Shown: one piece after another, positions 7,902-16,801 of the stretch
How positions within the stretch are numbered: the first letter of the stretch is position 1
Layout: each line of letters begins with the position of its first letter
Origin: Treponema sp. Marseille-Q4130
Lineage (GTDB): Bacteria; Spirochaetota; Spirochaetia; Treponematales; Treponemataceae
Length of the DNA stretch: 64,000 bases
NCBI RefSeq assembly: GCF_014334325.1
Contig: NZ_JACSET010000007.1
Coordinates: 62,001-126,000 of the forward strand
Direction of reading: 5' to 3'
Notes under the pieces: model-generated
What the model was told of the DNA's origin: nothing
Databases searched by the model: none
The model's input: only the letters and a program-made list of their open reading frames with translations
Position numbers and translations under genes: made by a program

Positions 7902-9644
7902 ATGTTGAAAAACGAAGCGTTCAACAATTCTTTCGATAAACTCGTCTCCGGTATAAGTGCGGAAGAACGGCGGTTTTTGCTTGAAAGGCTGAAACAGGAA
8001 ACTGCGGCTTTGCCTCCGCAGCCGCTTTCGGTTCCGGCAGAACAGGCATCCGACACGAGAACGCTCCAAGTCCGTATACAAACCGAATCGCCTTTGTATC
8101 GTTTCATTTTATGGCTGCGCGCGCTGCTTACGAATCAAAGCCGGGAGACGCTCTACAATAAAGACGTTATGGCGGATACGGCACGAAAAATCGCCCGTGC
8201 GCATCCGGGCTTGATCGATTTTCCGCACGGCGTATTGGAATCGATCTTTTACGAAAAACTCAAAGACATTCATGACTGCGCTTCTTTTTTCAAACCCTAC
8301 ATCGCCGCGGCATATGAGAACTCCGGCGAATTCTACGTTTTTTTAAGTACCTTCGTCGCGCCCGAAATCGCGGAACACATCGACAACGAAGCCGATCCCT
8401 ATGCGATCCCGTTCGACCGGCCGCTCACGAACGAATTGCGCGTTTCACTTGCACGCAAACTCGATGCGGCGATCCGCGACATTTCAAGCGAAGCAAAGGC
8501 GAATATGTACGAAGCGGTGCGCGCCGTAGAATGGCTGAGGCAGTTTACCGCTCTGCCGTATTTGCACTTTCTCGCGCAATTTACCGCGATCGCATCGAGC
8601 TCGCACACCTGTCCCTTCGGAAACGCGCACACCGATTACGCATCCTTCGCGCGAGTGCTGTCGAACGGGGTATCGATTTCAAACGAAGTGCTTGAAAGCC
8701 TCTTTTTCTTCGTTCAGCGAAAAGCGACGCGTACGCTCGCCCTCGATGCCGACTCCGAAAAAGCGCTGAAAGATTTTTTGAAAAAAGCGGCGGCGACGCT
8801 TTCAAGCATACGTATATTTATCGAAACGGTTCCGCTCGTTCCGATCGGGCGCATTGTCCACGCAAACTGTACGTGGCTTCCGGAGCCGTTCGGAGGTGCG
8901 GAAGATTGGTCGATAAAATTCCGCGGTCAATGGAAAGCGATCTTCGACGAGAGGTGGAATTCATGGCTCGCCGACAGAAAAAAACATCAGCTCGTCGATT
9001 CGCTTACCGTGCATTTCGGACTGGAGGAATTTCCCGAACTGCCGTACCGTCCGTGGGCATCGCTGTGGGGCGGCATTCCGTTCCGTTGTGAAATGACGGC
9101 GGGATTTTTAGCGTGGTTTGCTTCGAATAAATACGGAGAAGCGATGCCGACGCTTACGACGCTCATGCTTGAAGGCATCTTTCTAAAAAACGAAAACCGC
9201 ATCGAATTTTCCGAAGCCGTCAACGATTTTGCCTCGACAAATAAAAAAATCGAAGCGTTTACCGAATCGCTTGCCCCGCGCGGTACGAAGGGTATCGTAT
9301 TCGAAAGCATCGCATCCGAACATATTCGCTCGCTGAAAGGACAGGAGCGTATCGATTCGCTGATGCTCGCAATCGAAGCGGAAGTCCGTGAACTCGGCAG
9401 CGCATTCTGCAAAGAATGTCGTACGATCGAAAATATTTTTTCCGGCATTTTTAATGAAAGCAAAAGCGCAGACTACGATGCGCTGCAAAACCTTATGACG
9501 ATTCAAGGACGCGACAATCAGGATTTCAGAGATAAAATGCTCGAAGTCCGGAGTTTGCTGCAAAACGCGTTCAAGCTTCTCGCGGAAATCGAACCCTTCA
9601 ATTTGCCGCGCGAAGCCCCTTCCGATGCGGCGGCGGCAGAATGA
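7902..9644 (+). CDS. Spirochaete protein of unknown function (DUF5312-like)
   Basis: A 580-residue protein without signal peptide or clear membrane helix. It opens MLKNEAFNNSFDKLVSGISAEERRFLLERL and is mostly helical, with segments such as YFSQ-free charged helices and a PYRPWASLWGGIPFRCEMTAGFLAWFASNKYG stretch near residue 385. I believe it belongs to DUF5312, a family confined to spirochaetes, but that name is from memory. It begins a unit with pgeF, whose start overlaps its stop (ATGA). No catalytic motif can be pointed to, so no function is proposed. Confidence 0.75.
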   Translation: MLKNEAFNNSFDKLVSGISAEERRFLLERLKQETAALPPQPLSVPAEQASDTRTLQVRIQTESPLYRFILWLRALLTNQSRETLYNKDVMADTARKIARAHPGLIDFPHGVLESIFYEKLKDIHDCASFFKPYIAAAYENSGEFYVFLSTFVAPEIAEHIDNEADPYAIPFDRPLTNELRVSLARKLDAAIRDISSEAKANMYEAVRAVEWLRQFTALPYLHFLAQFTAIASSSHTCPFGNAHTDYASFARVLSNGVSISNEVLESLFFFVQRKATRTLALDADSEKALKDFLKKAAATLSSIRIFIETVPLVPIGRIVHANCTWLPEPFGGAEDWSIKFRGQWKAIFDERWNSWLADRKKHQLVDSLTVHFGLEEFPELPYRPWASLWGGIPFRCEMTAGFLAWFASNKYGEAMPTLTTLMLEGIFLKNENRIEFSEAVNDFASTNKKIEAFTESLAPRGTKGIVFESIASEHIRSLKGQERIDSLMLAIEAEVRELGSAFCKECRTIENIFSGIFNESKSADYDALQNLMTIQGRDNQDFRDKMLEVRSLLQNAFKLLAEIEPFNLPREAPSDAAAAE

Positions 9645-10447
9645 CTCGCATCACCCTCTCCTGTACGGAGCCGTATGCGGTACGTCCTTTTTACGCAGGC
9701 GGTAAGCCGCTCTTGCACGATGCGCCCTTTTGGGGCATGACGCTCAAAAAAGCGGGAAGCATGCGATTCCGCTGGAACGAAACGAATGGAACGCGCGATA
9801 CGCTGCTTAAAGAAATCACATCGGGCGGAAGCGCTTCGCAAAACGGTGCGCCGTGTGATCCCGTTCCGCTTGAACTCATCCATTCGAAAATCGTATACTC
9901 CGTCTCATCCGCCTCCGATACGTACGGCTTACAGGGCGACGGTATCGTGACCGATCGTACATCGCTCATGCCCGTCGTCACGGCGGCGGACTGTATGCCG
10001 ATATTTTTTTATGAACGGGAACGCGGCGTCTTCGGCGTCGCCCATTCGGGATGGAAGGGAACGGGAATCGTTACGGAAGCGATCGCCGTAATGCGGCGAA
10101 TATACGGAACCGATGTAAAAAACTTATCCGTCGCGCTCGGTCCGCATATACGAAGCTGCTGTTATATCGTAGACGAAGAGCGCGCATCGTATTTTAAAAA
10201 GAACTTTTGCGACGATTGCGTACGGGAATACGAAAGCGGATATGCAAATGCAAAGCGCTACCGGCTTTCGCTTGAAAAAGCAAATCTTTCACTCCTCGAA
10301 GCCTCGGGCGTCCGCGACGAAAATATCGCCGTATGCGATGACTGCACCGGATGCGACGAGCGCTTCGGATCGTTCAGGCGGGAAACGGGCGGCGACGTGC
10401 AAAAGCCTTTTACCGTACAGGCCGCCTTTTGCGGATGGATCCGCTGA
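9641..10447 (+). CDS. pgeF: PgeF/YfiH laccase-domain (polyphenol oxidase family) protein
   Basis: A 268-residue member of the YfiH/PgeF family. Motifs include QGDGIVTDR, VTAADCMPIFFY, GVAHSGWKGT and LGPHIRSCCYIV, which together supply the zinc-binding His/Cys site. Family members act on purine nucleosides or edit peptidoglycan precursors (PgeF in E. coli); the actual substrate here is not readable. It overlaps the preceding gene by four bases (ATGA), implying coupled translation. Confidence 0.9.
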   Translation: MTRITLSCTEPYAVRPFYAGGKPLLHDAPFWGMTLKKAGSMRFRWNETNGTRDTLLKEITSGGSASQNGAPCDPVPLELIHSKIVYSVSSASDTYGLQGDGIVTDRTSLMPVVTAADCMPIFFYERERGVFGVAHSGWKGTGIVTEAIAVMRRIYGTDVKNLSVALGPHIRSCCYIVDEERASYFKKNFCDDCVREYESGYANAKRYRLSLEKANLSLLEASGVRDENIAVCDDCTGCDERFGSFRRETGGDVQKPFTVQAAFCGWIR

Positions 10448-10575
10448 GTGCGCGCGTACAGCGGACAGCATAAAAAGTCGATTTTGAATTTCATAAGGCC
10501 GCTCGAAACGGCAGCGTCCGCTCTCTCTTTCACTCATTATCAATTTTCGTTTTTGCCGCGACATACAGTGCAACG

Positions 10576-10604
10576 TTTACAAAAGACTGTCCGCTCGATA
10601 TAGT
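10576..10604 (+). promoter_or_regulatory. nudC promoter, near-leaderless geometry
   Basis: TTTACA (10576-10581), 17 bases, TATAGT (10599-10604). The ATG at 10615 follows after ten bases with no ribosome site, predicting a leader of about four bases. Confidence 0.65.
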
Positions 10605-10614
10605 AAGCCTGTCT

Positions 10615-11361
10615 ATGGACTACTATATTTTCCGCAGCAACGACTTGCTCGTACGTAAAGATTCGCACGCGCTGCCCGACGAAAAAGCGTGGCACGCTTT
10701 GTGCGAATCGAAGTCCGTCCGCGATATGTTTTCGGAAACGCCGTACGCATACACAGCCGCCCTCCTTCAAGACGGCACAGTCGATGAAAATTACGAACTC
10801 ATCCCGATCCGAAGCTATTTTGCCGAACACGACGAAAGCGAAGGTACCCGTGCCGCACGCGCAAAGGGAATGCTCTCATGGCGCCTTTCGTATAATTTTT
10901 GCCCTTCCTGCGCCGCCCCTCTCACCGACGACGAAAAGCTTTCCGCGCGAAACTGTACGAATTGCGGCGCACAGTTTTTTCCGCGCATCGAACCCTGCGT
11001 CATCGTGCTGATAACAAAGGGCGATAAGCTCCTCCTCGCAAAACACCGAGGGCGCAATCAAAACATCCATACGTGTATTGCGGGTTTTATCGAAATCGGC
11101 GAAAGCGCGGAACAGGCGGTCGTACGCGAAGTACGCGAAGAAGTCGGCATCGAAATAAAAGACCTGCGCTATGTCGGAAGCCAGGGCTGGCCCTTTCCCG
11201 ACCAGCTTATGCTCGGCTTTCGCGCCGAATATAAAAGCGGCGACATACGCGTGCAGGAATCGGAACTCGTCGAAGCGAAGTGGTTTACGAAAGACGCGCT
11301 TCCGCCTTTCCCGAAACGGGGGAGCATGGGCTGGCGCCTCATCACGGGCGTATACGGCTAG
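10615..11361 (+). CDS. nudC: NADH pyrophosphatase / NAD-cap hydrolase NudC
   Basis: A 248-residue Nudix hydrolase. The four-Cys zinc ribbon (CPSC...CTNC) lies near residues 98-118 and is followed by the Nudix box GFIEIGESAEQAVVREVREEVGIE. Soon after comes SQGWPFPDQLMLGF, the SQPWPFPxS-type motif that marks the NADH-specific NudC group. It cleaves NAD(H) to NMN(H) and AMP and, in characterised relatives, removes NAD caps from RNA. It converges on the M16 gene, overlapping its stop by four bases. Confidence 0.93.
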   Translation: MDYYIFRSNDLLVRKDSHALPDEKAWHALCESKSVRDMFSETPYAYTAALLQDGTVDENYELIPIRSYFAEHDESEGTRAARAKGMLSWRLSYNFCPSCAAPLTDDEKLSARNCTNCGAQFFPRIEPCVIVLITKGDKLLLAKHRGRNQNIHTCIAGFIEIGESAEQAVVREVREEVGIEIKDLRYVGSQGWPFPDQLMLGFRAEYKSGDIRVQESELVEAKWFTKDALPPFPKRGSMGWRLITGVYG

Positions 11362-12842
11362 AATTTAATATTACCGATATCTTCCGTGCCGACGACGCAA
11401 AACCACCGGCCGCCGCCTGCAGCCCAATATTTTCGGAATGCGCGCAGTACATCGTCGGCGCTCACCGAAAAAAGTTCGGCAATTTTTTCGTCGTACGCAT
11501 ACGGGTCTCCGAACATGAGAAGGCTGTATGTGAGGCGTGAAGCGACGCCGGCGTTCGTCACGGACGAAGCGTAAAACGAATTGACGTATTGATTTTTATA
11601 GCCTCGAAGCCTGTCGGCGACGGATGAAAAAATATACGAGCCGTCATCGTTTTTTCCGTCGATCACTTTGCCCGATGCGAAAATCGCCTCCGCTTCTTTT
11701 TCAAAGCGCACGACATTCTCCAAATCGCTCGCCTTAAATATATACACGTTCGCAAGTCCCGCCCGCATCGGAGTGACGGATGCGCTCGGCGAATAGCACG
11801 CGCCGTATTTTTCCCGCACGACGTTGAAAAGCACTTGCGAATACATGGAAGCGGCGAGAGAAGCCGCAAGCATATCGTCATCAAAGATCGAGGGGCCGCT
11901 CATCGCTTTTTCAAGATAGCCCGTGCCGGAAGCGGCTTTACTTCCGATGACGATCGGGTCTCCCGATACGGTAAGCGGCGGTACGTCGGGGGAGCGAAGA
12001 TCGTACGATTGAGAGGGAATCGAACCGAAAGCGGCGTCGAGCTTTTTTAATAATTTTCTTTCATCGTAATTTCCGACTGCGACGATCATAATGCGCCGTG
12101 CGTCCGTATCGCGCTCATGGAGGAAGCGCATCGCTTCGACCGTAATATTGCCGATCGATTCGGGTTTTACCGACGAGCTTGCCGCATAGGGATGATCTTT
12201 AAAAATCGTCCGCGTCATCCGATAGGCGAGCATGCTTTCAGGATCGCTTTCCAAGCGCTGCATTTCCTGCGCGTAATCGGTCATAAGATTTTTATATTGC
12301 TGCGAATCATACGAAGGATGCAAAAACGCATCCGCAAAAACCGGCAGCACTCTGTCGAAATAATAATCGATACAGCTCATCGAAAGGACGGCTCCTTCAC
12401 GCGAAACCTGCGGCAGAATCGAAAATCCCGTTTCGTACGCGAGAGCGCGGAGTTCGTCGTATGTGTACTTTTCCGAACCGCGAGTCATCATATCGAAGAG
12501 CGCCTTTTCCAAACCGGACGTTTCGGGAGAGAGATAGGAAGTTCCGCCTTTGACGATGACGGAAAGAGAGAGTTTTCTGTTCGCAGTATTTTTTCGGACA
12601 TAGAGCGGGATGCCGTTCGAAAGGCGGAGTTGCCGCACATCCTTTCGGACGGAAACGGAGCCAGCGGCGGACTGCACAGTATCGGTTTTTACCGACGCGC
12701 ACGAAAGGATAAAAGCGGAAAACAGGAGCGCGCAGAGCGGAACCGATATCCGCCGAAAGAAAGCGTATCTCTCGCCGCCGCGCCGCGCGGACGCACGCAA
12801 ATCGAAACGATAAAAAAACGAACGCATATAAGATCCTTTCAT
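11358..12842 (-). CDS. M16-family lipoprotein lacking the zinc site
   Basis: A 494-residue M16 (pitrilysin/insulinase fold) protein. A long basic N-terminus precedes a hydrophobic segment and lipobox ILSC near residue 48. Where active M16 enzymes have HxxEH, this protein has GLEKALFDMM, so the metal ligands are missing. It should be the non-catalytic partner of the neighbouring HLYEH-containing protein, as in two-subunit M16B proteases. The ATG at 12842 has GGAGG seven bases upstream and overlaps the preceding stop; a second ATG at 12827 also has AAAGGA. Expected in the periplasm, lipid-anchored. Confidence 0.85.
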   Translation of the reverse strand: MKGSYMRSFFYRFDLRASARRGGERYAFFRRISVPLCALLFSAFILSCASVKTDTVQSAAGSVSVRKDVRQLRLSNGIPLYVRKNTANRKLSLSVIVKGGTSYLSPETSGLEKALFDMMTRGSEKYTYDELRALAYETGFSILPQVSREGAVLSMSCIDYYFDRVLPVFADAFLHPSYDSQQYKNLMTDYAQEMQRLESDPESMLAYRMTRTIFKDHPYAASSSVKPESIGNITVEAMRFLHERDTDARRIMIVAVGNYDERKLLKKLDAAFGSIPSQSYDLRSPDVPPLTVSGDPIVIGSKAASGTGYLEKAMSGPSIFDDDMLAASLAASMYSQVLFNVVREKYGACYSPSASVTPMRAGLANVYIFKASDLENVVRFEKEAEAIFASGKVIDGKNDDGSYIFSSVADRLRGYKNQYVNSFYASSVTNAGVASRLTYSLLMFGDPYAYDEKIAELFSVSADDVLRAFRKYWAAGGGRWFCVVGTEDIGNIKF

Positions 12843-14314
12843 TTTATCGCCTCCGTATCTTTATACCAAAATGCGGTATCGGCGGTGATTTCAGAAAAGC
12901 CGGCAGCGGCAAACGCTTCTTTTTGCTTTTCATACACGGCGGGATTGACGAGCACCGTAACGAGCGCGTTACGCTCCGAAACATATTCCGTCAAAAATCG
13001 GTCGATATCGTTTTTATCGATTTTCATCATATTGTCGAGATAGCGATAATAATAATCCGCATCCGCAGTGATCCACCAAAAACGGAGACTCGTCTTTACG
13101 CGCTCGGCCGTTTCGGCGTCGTCGATAAAGGTATCCTTTATCTTTTGATATACGCGCGAAAACTGCCGCGTCGAAAAAATCGCCGCATCGCCCCTAATGC
13201 GGCTCACGATATTTTCCGTAAGCGTCGTATAAAAAAGAGCTGCGCGCTGCGGCAAATCGTTTTCAGGCGAAAGAAGCAAAGCGCCGAACGACAGCGTACT
13301 CGTCGCGCGAGTGGTCATATAGCCTTCCCACACGTACTCGGAATCGGGAATGCCGAGCGCTTCGTTTTGCATCATCGTTCGAACGTAGATGCCGTCGGGA
13401 TCGTCGAAAAAGTAGCCGAGCATATCGGCGGCATAGGTCGCCTTTCTGGCATAGCCCGCATCGGGGCCTCGCCAGATGACGGACACTTGCGCCGTATCGA
13501 TCGAAATCCGGTCGTAAGGCATAACACGGAAGGTCGTGTGCGGAAGCGGATTGACAGGCTGTTGTTCGATCGGCGGAATCCACGGATCTTTTCCGCGTTC
13601 CCACGAACCGTACAATTCCTTTGCAAGCGCGTGTACTTCTTCAGGATTTACATCGCCTGCAATAAAGAGAGAAGCGTTGTTCGGTATGTAGTAGGTTTTT
13701 TGAATCGCGCGGATCTGATCGAGCGTCGCATTCCGCACGACAGCGGGAGAGCCCGCAGGATCGCATCTCCACGGATATTTCGGAAAAAGCGCCTTTTGAA
13801 TATCGTACCGGTAAATCGTGTTCGGGTCGGAAAGCCCTCCTTCGATTTCCGAAAGCACGACTTTTTTTTCGCGCTCGAATTCCGCTTCGTCCAAAAGCGG
13901 TGATCTGATCGCATAGCTCCAAAACTCCATCCCCTCTCGGAGCAGAGATGACGGCACCGTAAAATAATAATTGACGCACTCCGCGCCCGTCGTCCCGTTC
14001 CAATCGGGCACTCCCATATCGCTTATGGCGCGCTGCACGCTCGCGGCATTCGGATACTTCGCGTTGCCTTTGAACATCATGTGCTCGTAGAGGTGAAAGA
14101 GTCCCGCATTTTCGCTCGTCTGCGCGATGCCGCCCGCCTTTACCGCGATTTCGATATATGCAAGAGGTGCCGCATGATTTTCGACGACGTATACGTCAAG
14201 TCCGTTTTCAAGCTTATAGCGGTGTACGTTTTTGATCGGCGTCTTTTCCGCAAAAGAGAAAAAGGCTGCCGACAGAAAAAAGAGAGTAAACACGGTGCGT
14301 TTTAAAAAAGTCAT
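12839..14314 (-). CDS. Zinc metalloprotease, M16 family, catalytic partner
   Basis: A 491-residue M16 protease with an N-terminal signal sequence (MTFLKRTVFTLFFLSAAFFSFAE written in two parts: basic start, then hydrophobic core ending in AFFSFAE). The inverted zinc motif HLYEH occupies residues 74-78, and the distal Glu lies in EREKKVVLSEIEGG. The active half of an M16 pair; its substrates are probably periplasmic peptides. The start at 14314 was chosen because it gives the signal peptide directly and stands six bases after a good -10 box. An upstream in-frame extension has no signal character. Confidence 0.9.
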   Translation of the reverse strand: MTFLKRTVFTLFFLSAAFFSFAEKTPIKNVHRYKLENGLDVYVVENHAAPLAYIEIAVKAGGIAQTSENAGLFHLYEHMMFKGNAKYPNAASVQRAISDMGVPDWNGTTGAECVNYYFTVPSSLLREGMEFWSYAIRSPLLDEAEFEREKKVVLSEIEGGLSDPNTIYRYDIQKALFPKYPWRCDPAGSPAVVRNATLDQIRAIQKTYYIPNNASLFIAGDVNPEEVHALAKELYGSWERGKDPWIPPIEQQPVNPLPHTTFRVMPYDRISIDTAQVSVIWRGPDAGYARKATYAADMLGYFFDDPDGIYVRTMMQNEALGIPDSEYVWEGYMTTRATSTLSFGALLLSPENDLPQRAALFYTTLTENIVSRIRGDAAIFSTRQFSRVYQKIKDTFIDDAETAERVKTSLRFWWITADADYYYRYLDNMMKIDKNDIDRFLTEYVSERNALVTVLVNPAVYEKQKEAFAAAGFSEITADTAFWYKDTEAIK

Positions 14315-14320
14315 ACCGGC

Positions 14321-14349
14321 AGTATAACAAAGGATGCACGGGCGCGCAA
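14321..14349 (-). promoter_or_regulatory. M16 operon promoter, leaderless geometry
   Basis: On the minus strand, TTGCGC (14349-14344), 17 bases, TATACT (14326-14321). The ATG at 14314 begins after six bases, so transcription should start at the start codon itself. Confidence 0.65.
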
Positions 14350-14431
14350 CGACGGGATCAATATATGCTTCGGATAAAAGCGCATAATATTGCAACGTGC
14401 GCGATCGCAACTATGCACAAAAGCGCACGTG

Positions 14432-14440
14432 TGGTATAAT
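14432..14440 (+). promoter_or_regulatory. Extended -10 promoter of the MinD-like gene
   Basis: TGGTATAAT is a full extended -10 element. The ATG at 14447 begins six bases after it, which predicts a leaderless mRNA. No clear -35 box is seen, as is usual for this promoter type. Confidence 0.6.
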
Positions 14441-14446
14441 CGACGT

Positions 14447-15595
14447 ATGCAAATCATTCCCGTTGCGAGCGGAAAGGGCGGCGTCGGCAAAAGCCTTTTG
14501 TCGGCAAACCTTTCGATTGTGCTCGGTCAGGCCGGCAAAAAAACAGTGCTTGCGGATTTGGATTTAGGCGCATCGAATCTGCATCTCGCGATCGGTCAGC
14601 ACGTGGATCCGGCGGCAAGCCTCGGCGCATGGCTCACCGACAAAGGCGAATTTGAAGACATCATCGCGCCGACCGATTACGAAAACGTGAGCTTTATCGC
14701 GGGCGACAGTCAAATCCCCTGTCTCACCTCGCTCAAGCCTTTTCAAAAGGCAAAGCTCGTGCGCAGTTTTCAAAACATCGACGCCGATTACCTCATCCTC
14801 GACTTGGGAGCGGGAACGCATCAGATCATCCTCGATATGTTTTTGCTTTCCGCACAGGGCATCATCGTAACCGCCCCGACCGTTACTGCGACGCTCAACG
14901 GCTACCTCTTCCTCAAAAACGCCGTTTTCCGCCTCATGTACACGACGTTTAAAAAAGGAACTGCCGGATACGACAGACTCGAAGCGCTGCGCAAAGATTC
15001 GACGTCTCTCCAGCGGCTGTATATCCCCAAATTGCTTGAAACCCTCGATAAAGCCGACCCGGAAAACACCGCGCTCTTTTTGTCGCGCATGAAATCGTTC
15101 CGTCCGCGCCTCATCATGAATCTCATCGACGATCCGAAAGACGCGGACAAAGCGCAGCGCATACGCCGTTCGTGCAACCAATATCTCGGACTCGATATCG
15201 AATACTTGGGAATCATGTATCGCGATTCTCTGCAGGAAAAAGCGCTCGAATCGCAGCTGCCGATCATCGTATACAAACCGCAGGCGGTGCTTTCGCAGGC
15301 GATCTACCGCATCGCCGAAAAAGTGCTCGCATCGGAAACGCATACCTTCGATGACGCCTATTCTCCCGATACGGACGGTGCTGAAACCTTCCAAATGGCG
15401 GAAGAAGAAGCGAACGAAGATTACGACTACAAACTGTCGGTCATCGACGATTTGGTCGGAAGCGGTACGCTCACGGTCGGAGAGCTCGCCGAGACGATCA
15501 AAACACAGCAGTTCGAACTGACGCAGTTGAAAAAAGAAAACATATTGTTAAAATCGAAATTGGTGCAGGCTGCAGCCCAAGGCTTTAAGGTATAA
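14447..15595 (+). CDS. MinD/FlhG-like P-loop ATPase
   Basis: A 382-residue ParA/MinD superfamily ATPase. The deviant Walker A (ASGKGGVGKSLLSANLS) carries both signature Lys residues; switch and Walker B parts are LADLDLGASNLHLAIG and DYLILDLGAGTHQIILD. The family includes MinD (division site), FlhG (flagellar number) and other positioning ATPases; the match is closest in style to the FlhG/MinD group, but the exact role is not settled. The C-terminus is extended and ends in a coiled segment (QFELTQLKKENILLKSKL). It is followed three bases later by lgt. Confidence 0.85.
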   Translation: MQIIPVASGKGGVGKSLLSANLSIVLGQAGKKTVLADLDLGASNLHLAIGQHVDPAASLGAWLTDKGEFEDIIAPTDYENVSFIAGDSQIPCLTSLKPFQKAKLVRSFQNIDADYLILDLGAGTHQIILDMFLLSAQGIIVTAPTVTATLNGYLFLKNAVFRLMYTTFKKGTAGYDRLEALRKDSTSLQRLYIPKLLETLDKADPENTALFLSRMKSFRPRLIMNLIDDPKDADKAQRIRRSCNQYLGLDIEYLGIMYRDSLQEKALESQLPIIVYKPQAVLSQAIYRIAEKVLASETHTFDDAYSPDTDGAETFQMAEEEANEDYDYKLSVIDDLVGSGTLTVGELAETIKTQQFELTQLKKENILLKSKLVQAAAQGFKV

Positions 15596-15598
15596 GCG

Positions 15599-16588
15599 AT
15601 GTTTTTACCCTTGTATTGCAATTACCCGTCGTGGATCCGTCCTGAAATTTTTCCATGCATCCCCGTGCTCGGCCTTTTGCGCTGGTACGGTCTCATGTAC
15701 ATATTCGCGTTCGGCACGGCATTTTTCGTACTGAAAAAAGAAATGCTGGAAGGCGCGCTCGACAGCAAAAATTACAAAGCGACCGAAGACGACATATTCG
15801 GTTTTATCGCGACGGGGATCGTGTTTTTGCTCATCGGCGCGCGCATCTTTTCGACCCTCGTCTACGACACGAGCGGCATGTACCGCGAGCGGCCGTGGCT
15901 CATCTTTTGGCCATTCGACACGGTAACGCATAAATTTACGGGTCTTGCGGGTATGTCGTATCACGGAGGCCTTATCGGCGGTCTTATCGGTACGATTCTG
16001 TGGTGCAAGCGACACAAAAAAAACACGCTCCAATGGATGGATGCGATAGCGGTCGCGATCCCCGCAGGCTACACATTCGGCAGACTCGGCAATTTTTTAA
16101 ACGGAGAACTGTACGGAAGAATTACGACAATGCCGTGGGGGATCGTCTTTCCGCAAGCGGAAAAATTTTCTGCGAGCTTGAAATGGGTGCAGGATTTTGC
16201 GGCAAAGATATACATGGAAATTATGGGAGCCACCGTAAACCTTCCGCGCCATCCGAGCCAATTATACGAAGCGTTTTTCGAAGGCGTCGTACTGTTCGGC
16301 ATATTGTGGTTTATCAGAAAACGTAAAAGGTGGAACGGCATGCTTTCGGCCGCATACGTTTTCGGGTACGGCGCATTCCGCTTCGTCATCGAATATTTTC
16401 GGGAGCCGGATGCCGATTTGGGTTTCCGCATCGGAAAGGATACGGCGTCTTCCGTCTATATGAACGCTTCGCTCCTCAATTTTTCAACGGGGCAGATACT
16501 GTGTTTTTTGATGATGGTCTCAAGTATCGTCTTCGCCGTAGTTTCTTATTGTTACGCGAAAAAAATAGGAAAGGATAAGATACTGTAA
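15599..16588 (+). CDS. lgt: Prolipoprotein diacylglyceryl transferase
   Basis: A 329-residue integral membrane enzyme that transfers diacylglycerol from phosphatidylglycerol to the lipobox Cys, the first step of lipoprotein maturation. The Lgt signatures are present: GLAGMSYHGGLIGGLIG, FGRLGNFLNGELYGR and RHPSQLYEAFFEG, along with seven or so hydrophobic segments. It follows the MinD-like gene by three bases. It would process the many lipoproteins encoded in this window. Confidence 0.95.
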   Translation: MFLPLYCNYPSWIRPEIFPCIPVLGLLRWYGLMYIFAFGTAFFVLKKEMLEGALDSKNYKATEDDIFGFIATGIVFLLIGARIFSTLVYDTSGMYRERPWLIFWPFDTVTHKFTGLAGMSYHGGLIGGLIGTILWCKRHKKNTLQWMDAIAVAIPAGYTFGRLGNFLNGELYGRITTMPWGIVFPQAEKFSASLKWVQDFAAKIYMEIMGATVNLPRHPSQLYEAFFEGVVLFGILWFIRKRKRWNGMLSAAYVFGYGAFRFVIEYFREPDADLGFRIGKDTASSVYMNASLLNFSTGQILCFLMMVSSIVFAVVSYCYAKKIGKDKIL

Positions 16589-16668
16589 GCGATAAGCTTC
16601 GCTTACGAAACTTGCGCTGACAACAAGACGGGATATTTTGTTATCAAGCGCTTTCCGCTTTTTACAAA

Positions 16669-16697
16669 AAACCGCAGAGAAAAGCTCCCTGCGGTTT
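16669..16697. terminator. Bidirectional terminator between lgt and tkt
   Basis: AAACCGCAG (16669-16677) pairs with CTGCGGTTT (16689-16697) over an 11-base loop. Read on the minus strand (tkt side) the stem runs into six T; on the plus strand it is followed by AATAATTTTTATT. It suits the two convergent genes. Confidence 0.8.
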
Positions 16698-16801
16698 AAT
16701 AATTTTTATTAATCAAATCGAAATTGGTTTTATTGCCGCCTCGCAATTTTTACTTTGCGCTTTCAGCGTAAGCGGCTGCGCTTTCACCTGCGATACGACG
16801 C

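Noticed and set aside
14314-14410. N-terminal extension of the M16 protease to 14410
   Set aside because: The extra residues lack coding character and would bury the signal peptide; they overlap the promoter.
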